Below, in pieces: positions 10,228-22,679 of a DNA stretch of 64,000 nt. How positions within the stretch are numbered: position 1 is the first letter of the stretch; each line of letters starts with the position of its first letter. Source of the DNA: Zygnema cylindricum (taxonomy: Eukaryota; Streptophyta; Zygnematophyceae; Zygnematales; Zygnemataceae). The stretch covers positions 102,001-166,000 of the forward strand of contig JBBHKE010003373.1 of the NCBI GenBank assembly GCA_037447655.1, given 5' to 3'. Under the pieces are notes generated by a model, which made no database searches, was not told the DNA's origin, and worked only from the letters and a program-made list of their open reading frames with translations. Made by a program: the position numbers and the translations under genes.

Positions 10228-12718
10228 ATTGTTATCTAAATTACACAACTGTTAGCGCCAATAAGAATCGTTACCTAACTTACAAAAATTGTTAGCGATA
10301 ACAATAACAATAATTGTTATCTAACTTACACCAACTGTAAGCGCTAACAATAATTTTTACCTAACTTACACAAACTATTAGCTATAACAAGATATGTTAT
10401 CAATCTTACACAAACTGTTAGCGATAACAAAAATTGATAAACAACTTACACAAATTGTTAGCGATAGCAAAAATTGTTATATAAATTACACAAACTGTTA
10501 GTGCTAACAAGAATTGTCACCTAACTTACACAAACTCTTAGCGCTAACAGTAATTGTTAACTAACTTACACAAACTGTACGCGCTAACAGGAATTGTTAT
10601 CTAATTTACACAAACTAATCGAGCTAACAGGAATTGTTATCTAATTTACACAAACTAATAGCGCTAACAAAAATTGATACACAACTTACACAAACTATTA
10701 GCGATAACAAGAATTGATACCTAACTTACAAAAACTGTTAGCGCTAACTAGAATTCATACCTAACTTACACAAACAGTTAGCAATAACAAGAATTGTTAC
10801 CTAACTTACACAATCTATTAGCGCTAAAACAAATAGTTATCTAAATTACACAAAGTGTTAGCGCTAATAAGAATTGTCACCTAGCTTACACAAGTTGTAA
10901 GCGCTAACAAGAATTATTATATAACTAACACAAATTTTTAGCGATAAGAAGAGTTGTTACCTAACTTACACAACTATTGCGCTAACATGAATTGTTACCT
11001 AACTTACACAAACTGTTAGCGCTAATAGGAATTGTCATTTAACTTACACCTACTATTTGTGTTAACAAAAATTTATACCTAACTTACACAAACTGTTAGC
11101 GCTGACAATTTTTTTTAACAAAATTAAACAAACTGTTTGCGCTAACAGGAATTATAACCTAACTTTCACAAATAGTTAGCACTAAGAAGAACTGTTATCT
11201 AAATTTCATAAACTGTTAGCGCTAACAAAAATTGTTATCTAACTTACACAAACAATTAGCGCCAAAAAGAATTGTTAACTAACTTACACAAACTGTTAGC
11301 GCTAACAACAATTCTTACCTAACTTCCACAAATAGTTAGCGCTAACAGGAATTGTTATCTAAATTACACAAACTGTTGAAGCTAAAAAGAATTGTTATCT
11401 AAATTTCACAAACTGTTAGTGTTTACAAGTATTGTTACCTAACTTACGCAAACTATTAGCGCTTATAAGAATTGTTATCTAAATTACACAAACTGTTAGC
11501 CCTAACATGGATTGTTACCTAACTTACACAAACTGTTAGCGCTAATAAGAATTGTTATCTAAAGTACACAAACTGTTATCCCTAACAGGAATTGTTATCT
11601 AAATTTAACAAACTGTTGGCTTCTGAGGGTGTTATCAAATTACAATTGTTGGGGCCAGCATTAGTTGATGCCTAACTTACGAAACTGTTATAGATACAAA
11701 ATTGTGTCTTACTTTACAAAGTGTTGGCGTTAACAGGAATTTTTTCAAAATTACAAACTATTAAGCATGCAAAATTTTTATCTAACTTACACCAACAATT
11801 ACCGCTAACAAGAATTGTTAACTAACTTACACAAACAATTAGCGCTAACAAGAACTAATACCTAACTTACACAAACTATTAGCGCTAACAGGAATTGTAA
11901 ACTAACTTCCACAAACTCTTAGCGCTAACAAGAATTGTTATCTAACTTACAAAAAATGTTAACCCTAACAAGAATCGTCACCTAACTTACACAAACTGTT
12001 AGTGATAACATGAATTATTATCTATCTTACACAAACTATTAGCGCTAACCAGAATTGTTACCTAACTTACACAAATTGTTAGCGCTAAAAAGTATTGTTA
12101 CCTAACTTACACAAACTATTAGCGATAACAAGAATTGTGACCTAACTTACACAAACTGTTAGCGCTAACAAGAATTGTTATCTAAATAACACAAACTGTT
12201 TGCGCTAACAGGAATTGTGATCTAAATAACAAAAACTACTGTTACCGCTAACATATATTGTTAGCTAACTTACACAAACAGTTAGCGATAACAAGTATTG
12301 TTACCTAACTTACACAAATTGTAAGCACTAACAAAAATTGTTACCTAACTTACACAAACTATTAGCGCTAACAAGAATTGTTACCTAACTTAAACAAATT
12401 GTTAGGGCTAACAGAAACATTACCTCACTTACACAAACTGTTAGCGATAACAATAATAGTTATCAAAATTACACAAACTGTTAGTGCTAAGAATAAATGT
12501 TACCTAACTTACACAAACTGTTAGCGCTAAAGAAAATTATTATCTAAATTACACAAAGTGTTAGAGCTAACATGAAATTTTACCTCTAACAAAAATTGTT
12601 TCCTCACTTCTAAATTAAACAAAGTGTTAGTGCAAACAAGAAATGTTACCTAACTTACACAAGCTGTTAGCGCTAACAAGAATTGACACCTAACTTACAT
12701 AAATAGTTAGCGATCACA

Positions 12719-13776
12719 AGAATAGCTTCCTAACTTACACAAACTATTAGGCTAATAAGAATTGTTACCTAACTTACACAATCTGTTAGCGAAAACATGA
12801 ATTCTTACCTAACTTACACAAACTGTTAGCGCTAACAAGATTTGTTACCTAACTTACACAAACTATAGCGCTAACAGGAATTGTTACCTAACTTTCACAA
12901 ACTCTCAACGATAACAATAATTGTTACCAAACTTACACAAACTGTTAGCACTAACAAGAACTATTACCTAACTTACACAAATTGTTTGAGCTAACTGGAA
13001 TTGTTACCTAACTTACACAAACTGTTAGCGCTAACAAGAATTGTTACCTAACTTACACAAACTGTCAACGATAACAATAATTGTTACCAAACTTACACAA
13101 ACTATTAGAACTAACAAGAACTGTTACCTAACTTACACAAACTGTTTCAGCTAACTGGAATTGTTACCTAACTTACACAAACTCTTAGCGCTAACAAGAA
13201 TTGTTACCTAACTCACACAAACTATTAGTGATAACAAGAATTGTTATCTAACTTACACAAATTGTTAACCCTAACAAGAATTGTTACCTAACTTACACAA
13301 ACTGTTAGCGATAACAAGAATAGCTTCCTAACTTACACAAACTATTAGGCTAATAAGAATTGTTACCTAACTTACACAATCTGTTAGCGAAAACATGAAT
13401 TCTTACCTAACTTACACAAACTGTTAGCGCTAACAAGATTTGTTACCTAACTTACACAAACTATAGCGCTAACAGGAATTGTTACCTAACTTTCACAAAC
13501 TCTCAACGATAACAATAATTGTTACCAAACTTACACAAACTGTTAGCACTAACAAGAACTGTTACCTAACTTACACAAACTGTTTGAGCTAACTGGAATT
13601 GTTACCTAACTTACACAAACTGTTAGCGCTAACAAGAATTGTTACCTAACTTACACAAACTGTCAACGATAACAATAATTGTTACCAAACTTACACAAAC
13701 TATTAGCACTAACAAGAACTGTTACCTAACTTACACAAACTGTTTCATCTAACTGGAATTGTTACCTAACTTACAC
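12719..13776. repeat. Duplicated satellite segment, offset 598 bp
   Basis: About 460 bp is nearly identical at 12719-13178 and 13317-13776, sharing rare variants in order: AATAGCTTCC, GCGAAAACATGAATTC, ACTATAGCGC, TCTCAACGATAACAATAA, GTTTGAGCTAACTGG. The offset is 15 units minus 2 bp. Confidence 0.85.
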
Positions 13777-15556
13777 AAACTATTAGTGTTAACAAGAATT
13801 GTTACCTAACTTACACAAACTGTTAGCGCTAACAAGAATTGTAACCTAACATACACAAACTGTTAGCGCTAACAAGAATTGTTACCAAACTTACACAAAC
13901 GGTTAGCGCTAACAAGAATTGTTACCTAACTTACACAAATTGTTAGCGCTAACAAGAATTGTTACCTTACTTACACAAACTGTTAGCGCTAATAGGAATT
14001 GTTACCTAACTTACACAAACTGTTAGCGCTAAAAGGATTTTTTAACTAACTTACACAAAATGTTAGCTCTAACAAGAATTGGTGTCTAACTTACACAAAG
14101 TGTTACCGCTAACAGAAATTGTTATGTAAATTACACAAACTGTTAGCGCTAACAAGAATTGTTTCCTAACTTACACAACTATTAGTGATAACAAGAATTG
14201 TTATCTAACTTACACAAATTGTTAACCCTAACAAGAATTGTTACCTAACTTACACAAACTGTTAGCGATAACATGAATTGTTATCTAAATAACACAAACT
14301 GTTAGCGATAACAAGTAATGTTACCTAACTTACACAAACTGTTAGCGCTAACAAGTATAGTTACCTAACCTACGCAAACCGTTAGCGCTAACAAGAATTT
14401 TTATCTAAATAACACAAATTGTTAGCGCTAACAGGAATTGTTAGCTAACTTACACAAACTGTTAGCGATAACAAGTATTGTTACCTAAATTACACAAACT
14501 GTTAGCGCTAATAAGAATTGTTACCTATCTTACACAAACTGTTAGGGCTAACAGGAACGGTTACCTCACTTACACAAACTGTTAGCGATAACAATAATTG
14601 TTATCAAAATAACACAAACTGTTAGGCTAAGAATAATTGTTACCTAACTTACATAAACTGTCAACGATAACAATAATTGTTACCAAGCTTACACAAACTA
14701 TTAGCACTAACAAGAACTGTAACCTAACTTACCCAAACTGTTTCAGCTAACTGGAATTGTTACCTAACTTACACAAACTGTTAACGCTAACAAGAATTGT
14801 TACCTAACTTACACAAACTGTTAGCGCTAACAAAAATTGTTACCTAACCTACACAAACTGTTAGCGCTAACAAGAATTGTTACCTAACTTACACAAACTG
14901 TTAGCGCTAACAAGAATTGTTACCTAACTTACACAAATTGTTAGCGCTAACAAGAATTGTAACCTTACTTACACAAACTGTTAGCGCTAATAGGAATTGT
15001 TACCTAACTTACACAAACTGTTAGCGCTAAAAAAAATTTTTAACTAACTTACACAAAATGTTAGCTCTAACAAGAATTGGTGTCTAACTTACACAAAGTG
15101 TTACCGCTAACAGGAATTGTTATGTAAATTACACAAACTGTTAGCGCTAACAAGAATTGTTTCCTAACTTACACAACTGTTAGCGATAACATGAATTGTT
15201 ATCTAAATTACACAAACTATTAGCGATAACAAGTATTGTTACCTAACTTACACAAACTGTTAGCGCTAACAAGTATTGTTACCTAACCTACGCAAACCGT
15301 TAGCGCTAACAAGAATTTTTATCTAAATAACACAAATTGTTAGCGCTAACAGGAATTGTTAGCTAACTTACACAAACTGTTAGCGATAACAAGTATTGTT
15401 ACCTAAATTACACAAACTGTTAGCGCTAATAAGAATTGTTACCTATCTTACACAAACTGTTAGGGCTAACAGGAACGGTTACCTCACTTACACAAACTGT
15501 TAGCGATAACAATAATTGTTATCAAAATAACACAAACTGTTAGGCTAAGAATAATT
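13661..15556. repeat. Tandem higher-order duplication of about 1 kb
   Basis: A 25-unit block (period 998 bp, starting TGTCAACGAT at 13661 and 14659) is repeated head to tail. Shared rare variants include AATTGGTGTC, GTTATGTAAATTAC, CCTACGCAAACCG and GGAACGGTTACCTCAC. After about 14180 the offset drops to 918 bp because copy 2 lacks 80 bp, exactly two units. Confidence 0.88.
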
Positions 15557-18416
15557 GTTACCTAACTTACACAAACAATTAGGGATAACAAGAATTGTGA
15601 CCTAACTTACAAAAACTGTTAGCGCTAACAAGAATTTTTATCTAAATAACACAAACAGTTAGCGATAACAAGTATTGCGACCTAAATTATACAAACTGTT
15701 AGCCCTAAGTGGAACTGTTACCTGACTTACACAAACTGATAGCGCTAACAAGAATTGTTACCTAACTTACACAAACTGTTAGAGCTAACATGAACTGTTA
15801 CCTCACTTACACAAACTCTTAGCGATAACAATAATTGTTATCAAAATTACACACACTGTTAGGCTAAGAATAATTGTTACCAAACTTACACAAACTATTA
15901 GCGCTAAAAAAAATTGTTTGCTAAATAACACAAAGTGTTAGCGCTAACAAGAAATGTTACCTCTAACAAGAATTGTTTCCTCACTTCTAAGTTACACAAA
16001 GTGTTAGCGCTAACAGGAATTGTTACCTAACTTACACAAGCTGTTAGCGCTAACAGGAATTGAAACCTAACTTACACAAACTCTTAGAGGTAACAAGATT
16101 TGTTACCTAACTTACACAAACTATAGCGCTAACAGGAATTGTTACCTAACTTTCATAAACTCTCAACGATAACAATAATTGTTACCAAACTTACACAAAC
16201 TGTTAGCGCTTACAAGAATTGTTACCTAACTTACAAAAACTGTTAGCGCTTACAGGAATTGTTATCTTAATTACAGAAACTATTAGCGCTAACACTAACT
16301 GTTATCAAAATTTCACAATCGATTAGCGCTAAGAGGAGTTGTTACCTAACTTACACAAACTATTATGCGCTAACCAAAATTATTACCTAACTTACACAAA
16401 TTGTTAGCGCTAAAAATTATTGTTACCTAACTTACACAAACTATTAGCGATAACAAGAATTGTGACCTAACTTACACAAACTGTTAGCGATAACAAGTAT
16501 TGTAACCTAACTTACACAATCTGTTAGCGCTAACAAGAATTGTTATCTAACTTACACAAACTATTAGCGATAACAAGTATTGTTACCTAACTTACACAAA
16601 CTATTAACCCTAATAAGAATTGTTAACTAACTTACACAAACTATTAGCGCTAACTAAAATTGTTACCTAACTTACACAAACTGTTAGCTCTAACAGGAAC
16701 TATTACCTCACTTACACAAAATGTTAGCGATAACAATAATTGTTATCAAAATTACACAAACTGTAAGCGCTAAGAATAATTGTTACCTAACTTACACAAA
16801 CTGTTAGCGGTAAAAAGAATTGTTACCTAACTTACACAAACTACTAGCGCTAAAGATAATTGTTATCTAAATAACACAAAGTGTTAGCGCTAACAGGAAT
16901 TGTTACCTAACTTACACAAACTGATAGCGCTAACAAAAAATGATAACTAACTTACATAAATAGTTAGCAATCACAAGAATTGTTAACTAACTTTCACAAA
17001 CTATTAGCGCTAATAAGAATTGTTATCTAAATTACACAAACTGTTAGTGCTAACACTAATTGTTATCAAAATTACACAAACAGTTATCGCTAAGAGGAGT
17101 TGTTACCTAACTTACACAAACTATTAGCGATAACAAGAATTGTTAACAAACTTACACAAACTATAAGCGCTAACAAGAAATGTTACCAAACTTAAACAAA
17201 CTGTTAGCGATAACAATAATTGTTACCTAACTTACACACTCTATTAGCGCTAAAGAAAATTGTTATCTAAATTACACAAAATGTTAGTGCAAATAGGAAT
17301 TGTTACCTAACTTACAGAAGTTGTTAGCGCTAACAAGAATTGTTACCTAACTTACACAAACTATTAGCGCTTACAAGAATTGTTATCCAACTAACGCAAA
17401 CTGTTAGCGATAACAAGAATTGTTACCTAACTTACACAAACTGTTAGCGCTAACAAGAATTGTTACCTAACTTCCACAAACTGTTAGCGCTAACAGGAAT
17501 TGTTACCTAACTTACATAAACTGTTAGCGATTACAAGAATTGTTACCTAAATTACACAAACTGTTAGCGCTAACAAGAATTGTTGCCTAACTTTCTCAAA
17601 CTGTTAGTTTTAACAATAATTATTAACAAAATTTAACATACTGTTAGCGCCAAAAAGAATTGTTACCTAACTTACACAAACTATTAGCGCAAACAAGAAT
17701 TGTTATCTAACTTACACAAACTGTTAGGGATAACAGGAATTGTAACCTAACTTACACAAACAGTTAGCGCTAACAAGAATTGTTATCTAAATTTCACATA
17801 CTGTAAACGCTTACAAAAATTGTTATCTAACTTACACAAACAATTAGCGCCAAAAAGAATTATTACCTAACTTCCACAAACTGTTAGCGCTAACAAGAAT
17901 TGTTATCCAAATTACACAAACTATTAGCGCTAACATGAATTGTTTTCTAAATATCACAAATTGTTTGCGCTAACAGGGATTGTTACCTAACTTACACATA
18001 CTGTAAGCGCTTATAAGAATTGTTATCTAAATTACACAAACTGTTAGCGCTAAGAGGAATTGTTATATACATTACACAAACTATTAGTGCTAACAGGAAT
18101 TATTATTTAAATTACACAAACTGTTAGCTCTAACAAGAATTGTTACCTAACTTACACAAACTGTTAGCGCTAACAAGAATTTTTACCTAACTTACATAAA
18201 CACTAAGCGCTAACAAGAATTGTTACCTTACTTACACAAACTGTTAGCGCTAATAGGAATTGTTAAATAAACTACACAAATTGTTAGCGCTAACAGGAAT
18301 TGTTACCTAAATTATACAAACTATTAGCGCTAACAGGAATTGTTACCTAACTTACATAAATTGTTACCTCTAACAAGAATTGTTACCTTACACAAACAGT
18401 TAGCGATAACGAAAAT

Positions 18417-19278
18417 TGTTGATCTATGATAGCCGGCGTCGCACCGACAGTTGCTGAAGTAGTAGCCATCACAAAAACCAAAGATAGAAAACACTCAAGA
18501 TACTAACTTTGATCCACTGCACAAGGCTGTCAATATGACTAAATGATCCCAAACTAAGTGAGAGTTCAGTTTACCGCGTGCGTTGACAACTCACAAATTT
18601 TCAAGCAAAACGCCTAATTAACCCAAGAGATACACCCCAGAGAATATCCCTTAAATTGCACATATGTGCTCCTTGAAACCTCATAAAAGGAATATATGAA
18701 AGTAATTAAGTCCTAGAATTTATACAAATAAATTCTTTTACTCACTAATTAGCCAATCAGAGCAGTATAAATAATGTTACGGTACTATTTAACCGTACTC
18801 TAATATACTCTAACTAATTACCTGATGTTTGTTAATTCCATCAACGGTGTCTACTGTTTAGTACAGTACAGACGAACCTTAATTGTCTACGGACGTGTAT
18901 TACTTACCGTACACACTAAGATACAATTACGTGTGATGACAAACTCCCGTTTCAACAAAGTTACCACCGACATTAAAACATTATACGTGACGAAACGTGT
19001 CGCGGTGTCACTGTGGTCCACTTCCAAATTCTGGTAGATCTTTGTCGGTCCGATCTTGTCTATCGGACGATATGTCATAATTACGTAATGCGCGCCATTT
19101 CGTAATCTTTCTTTTACGTATGAACCGCCCGATGTGATGTCCTTAGTTCCGTACAGTCCAGATTGTCAATTTACACTAATATTGTTACACTTATTGAAAT
19201 AAGTTCTGAAAGTGTTTCTAAGTCCTGTATTTTCCTCTCATATAATATAGAGAGGACTAAAGCTTTAATAAACCAACA
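18417..19278 (-). repeat. 3' LTR of element 2
   Basis: Starts TGTTGGTTTATTAAAGC at 19278, ends ...GATCAACA at 18417. It carries the same embedded gag start as the 5' LTR, with changes near residue 12. Short open frames at 18825-19037 recur in the other LTR and are ignored. Confidence 0.93.
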
Positions 19279-19290
19279 CTCCCCAAAAGC
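19279..19290 (-). other. Polypurine tract of element 2
   Basis: The minus strand reads GCTTTTGGGGAG immediately before the LTR start TGTTGG. Confidence 0.75.
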
Positions 19291-19301
19291 TTTAGACTCT
19301 T

Positions 19302-20929
19302 TTAACCATTTAACCCACAAGCATCTCTGCAAAACTGTAACTTGGGAGCAGGTAAGGCCTTTGTCAACATGTCAGCCACCATCTTCTCATCCGGTAAATA
19401 ACAAAGTTTCACAATTTTGGCTAAGACCTTTTCTCGAACAAAATGAAGTCTGATATCCATATACTTACTTTTGAAATGATGTGCGGGATTAGATGCAATG
19501 GCGATGGCAGCTTGATTGTCACACCACAAGGTTTGCACACCAATTTTCATGAACCCTAGCTCTTGGAGCAAAGATTTAACCCATAGTAATTCCTTGATGG
19601 CTGAGCATGCAACCATGTAATCTGCCTCCATTGTTGATTGGGCAGTGATCTTCTGAAGCTTGCTACTCCAGCAACACGTTCCGTTTCCTACATGTAAAAC
19701 ATATCGTTTTGTCGATCGTCTGCTCGGCATTTCACCGTAGCTGGCAACACTCCACGTTTGAAGTTTTACTTCGTCTCCACCTAGAGTTAGCTTGAACTCT
19801 CGAGTCCTTGCCAAGTATATTGGCACTCGTTTTGTTGCCTCCCAATCTGATTTTAATGGATTTTGCAGACTTCTGCTTAGAGCACCTACTGCTGCCGCAA
19901 TATCCAGACGCGTGCAATTCATAAAATAGATTAGACTCCCAACAATCTGTCGATAGGGAATCTTTGCCATGAATTCTGACTCCCCTATTTCTAGACTCTC
20001 TCCCACAATTACTCCTGAGTCTATTTCTGCTCCCTCTAGTTTATGTCTGAATTCCATAGGAGTGGAAGCTACTTTTACATCCTTTTTATCAAATTTTTCC
20101 AGCATATTTCCTATAGCCTCTTTCTGTGTAAGTCTAATAATTATTTTAGTCCTATCTCTCTCTACTTGTATACCAAGTATATACTTAGCCTCCCCTAAAT
20201 CTTTGATTTCAAATCTAGATTTTAAGGCCGTTTGATTTTGTTAATACCCTCAATTATTTTTGAAATAATCAACATGTCATCAACATATACAGCAAGAAAG
20301 ATTGTTCTTAACATAAATTGAGTGATCAAAACTAATCCTAGTGAAACCGAGACTAGTGAGATACTCATCTAGTTTTAGATTCCATTGCCTCGGGGCGTGC
20401 TTGAGCCCATAAAGTGATTTCAGTAGTTTGCACACCAAATTTTCTTTTCCCTTTTCTTGGTACATTTCTGGTTGTTTCATATATATTAGTTCTTCTAATT
20501 CCCCGTGTAAGAAGGCAGTCTTAACATCCATTTGATGTATTTCCATATTCTCTATGGCTCCCAGTGTTAACAGAATGCGAACAGTTGGAAATCTGACAAC
20601 TGGTGAAAATGTCTCTTCATAATCAATTCCTTCTTTGTGATTATAACCCTTTGCTACTAGCCTAGCTTTGTATCGCTCGATGGTATTATCAGGATTAAGC
20701 TTTACTTTAAAGACCCACTTACTCCCAATTGCTTTACGATCCGGAGGAAGTTCCACAAGTTCCCACGTTTGGGACTCCATAATCGATTTCATTTCGTCAT
20801 TTGCTGCTGCTATCCAGTGTTCTTTTTCCGGTGCAGAGAAGGATTGCTGAATGGTGAGAGGCTCCTCGGAATTTGAATTGAATGCATAATGGTTTGCACT
20901 TGCATTTCGTCGACTACTTGTCCTTCTTC
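19302..20929 (-). pseudogene. pol: RT and RNase H of element 2, frameshifted
   Basis: Minus strand. RT begins after an EFPGG motif with [16 protein letters not shown], then [56 protein letters not shown] and KSLYGLKHAPRQWNLKLDEY. The YVDDM catalytic box (20272-20287) is intact but lies after a frameshift near 20300, and another break follows near 20235. RNase H (20105-19302) shows WSVASYGEMPSRRST (canonical D changed to V in WSDASY), ELLWVKSLLQELGF, the IASNPAHHFKSKYMDIRLHF segment, and ends FCRDACGLNG at 19302. Reverse transcription and RNA removal are the family roles; this copy cannot make a full enzyme. Confidence 0.88.
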
Positions 20930-21518
20930 CCCCCGGAAATTCTGAGGTTGAAATTGACGGAAGCCTTACATTGCGTTTCTGTGAGACTGTCTGACCATTT
21001 GTGTTTTGATTTGGTAAGTTAGCGACGAGATGCTCTCGTCGCTCGTTCAGCGACTACGTTGTTTCGTCGCTAATTTGCGTATTTCCGTCGATTCCTTGTT
21101 CGACAATTTGATCAATTCGTCGTTGGTTCAAAGTTGGGTCAGTTTGGTCCCGTGGTTTGTTGACGTCTCCAACTCCTCCTGTCAAAGGGTCAGCAACGAC
21201 TCCATCTCGTCGCTGGTTCAGCGATGAGACATTCTCATCACTATCCATGTTTGGTGTTTCGTTTATACTCAATGTTGGCCACGGTTTGTGTTCCAGAATA
21301 ACATATTCGGCAATTTTCTCAGCCTTTTTCTCTGCGGTCATTTGAAAGACATCAACTAACTTTTCTTCATCTTTAATTCTAATAGTCCTAGTGACAAAGA
21401 TTTTTTTTTTATCATGTACGTATACTCTATATCCATTTGATTGATCATCGTAGCCTAGTAAGATTCCTGCTACACCTTTTGGCTCCATTTTCCATTTATG
21501 TGGAGAATTATCTAACAT
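20930..21518 (-). pseudogene. pol: Integrase C-terminus and integrase-RT linker of element 2 with inserted palindromes
   Basis: The minus-strand frame from 21518 reads MLDNSPHKWKMEPKG, LGYDDQSNGYRVYVHDKKK and IKDEEKLVDVFQMTAEKK, the usual copia integrase tail, then enters a low-complexity linker with repeated LNQRR motifs. The LNQRR/LNERR repeats come from 23-bp palindromes of the AGCGACGA type (21021-21043, 21049-21071, 21220-21242). A TAG inside the second palindrome (21052) ends the ORF. The linker then runs to EFPGGRRTSSRR before RT. Confidence 0.78.
21021..21242. repeat. Three 23-bp palindromic repeats in the pol linker
   Basis: Copies at 21021-21043 (perfect 10-bp arms AGCGACGAGA and TCTCGTCGCT, 3-nt loop), 21049-21071 (outer arms AGCGAC/GTCGCT, inner part changed) and 21220-21242 (AGCGATGAGA/TCTCATCACT). 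All are exactly 23 bp. Partial copies such as CTCGTCGCTGG (21205-21215) lie between. The same 23-bp form recurs at 45500-45599. Confidence 0.8.
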
Positions 21519-22676
21519 GACAACATTGCTTCCAAATACTCTAAAGTGACTAACTTCTGGTTTGGTTCATGTCCATAATTCATACGGCGTCTTCCCTTTA
21601 ACTGCTCTAGATTCTATTCTATTTTTAATATATGCCGCACAATTGAAGGCTTCAGCACAGAATTTCGCATTTATATTTTTGTCTGCCAGCATTGATCTAG
21701 CACTATCTGATATTGTTCTGTTAACTCTCTCAGCTACACCATTCTGTTCTCGAGAATATGGTACCGTTAAATGACGAGAAATTCCGTTTTCTTAAAGATA
21801 ATTGATGAAATCCCGTGATACGTACTCCCCGCCATTATCTGATCTCAACGTTAAGATAGGAACCCAGTGAATTTTCTCGCTAAATATCTTGAATTCTTTG
21901 AAATGAGAGAGCACCTTACTTTTTTCTTTCATAAAATAGATTTTTGTGAATCTAGAATAGTCATCTGTAAAGGTCACCATGAATCGAAATCCACCAGGTG
22001 ATGGTATCAAAGCCGGTCCACATACATGAGAATGAATTTCTTCTAACACTCTTGCTGCTCTATGGCTGCTTTCGGAAGGAAAAGGATTTTTATGAGTCTT
22101 TCCAAGAGCACATCTATCACAAAAATGTTCTTCTTTGCTATTGATTTTGACTCCTGTAATTATACCTTCTTTAACCATTATGTCAAGACTTTCATAGTGG
22201 ACACGACCAAGTCTTTTATGCCATAAGTCATTGTCAGACAGGACAGCCGAGTACAAAACATCTTTTTCATTATTATTGGCAATATCAAGCCTATACATCA
22301 GATTTGGACCTCGAGTTTCTACAAGTGCTACTCTACCTTGTTTACTGACTACTTGCTTTCCATTTTTCAGCAGCACTTCAAAGCTTTTGCTTTCTACAAG
22401 CGAAGTGGAGAAGAGGTTTTTCTTGAAGTCAGGAACATAGAGAACATCGTTATGTGTTCTTTCAACTTGTTTACCGTCAATGAGTACTTTGAGTGTTGCC
22501 GTGCCTTTAGCGTTAGATATGACAAACTGTCTGTCCGCATAATAAATTTTCTTTGGAGATATTGGGTGAAGATTATCAAAATATGCTCTGTTCCAACACA
22601 TATGTTGAGACGCACCGGTATCCATGATCCACCCAAAGTCCGTATCTCCTTCAGTTGTGTTGTTTAGGGCAAACAA
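21519..22676 (-). pseudogene. pol: Protease, GAG-pre-integrase and integrase core of element 2
   Basis: Minus strand from 22676. The aspartic protease motif WIMDTGASQHM (about 22600-22636) is intact. The GAG-pre-integrase/zinc region follows with DLWHKRLGRVHYESLD and CDRCALGKTHKNPF (HHCC pattern). The integrase core reads IHSHVCGP where IHSDVCGP is expected, so the first catalytic Asp is His; the second, LRSDNGGEY, and the Glu of EQNGVAERVNRT are present. Stops: TAA after FINYL (about 21792, consistent with CAA to TAA) and TGA in WT-TKPEVSHF (about 21566). Confidence 0.88.
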
Positions 22677-22679
22677 TTC

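Larger units (their letters stand above)
9149..18416. repeat. 40-bp satellite, block 2 (9.3 kb)
   Basis: The longest homogeneous stretch, about 230 units. The commonest form is GTTAGCGCTAAC, then AAGAATT, then GTTACCTAAC, then TTACACAAACT. Units with GTTAGCGATAAC are interspersed. Single-unit deletions and 1-2 bp indels occur, and several multi-unit duplications are listed separately. No genes or RNA signals. Confidence 0.97.

Noticed and set aside
9149-18416. Regular repeats with short spacers resembling a CRISPR array
   Set aside because: Spacer positions are themselves conserved from unit to unit, the period is 40 bp throughout tens of kb, and eukaryotic retrotransposons surround it; there are no cas genes.
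18825-19037. 70-codon ORF repeated at 23934-24146
   Set aside because: It occurs twice only because both copies are LTRs of element 2; antisense open frames also cover it and no domain is visible.
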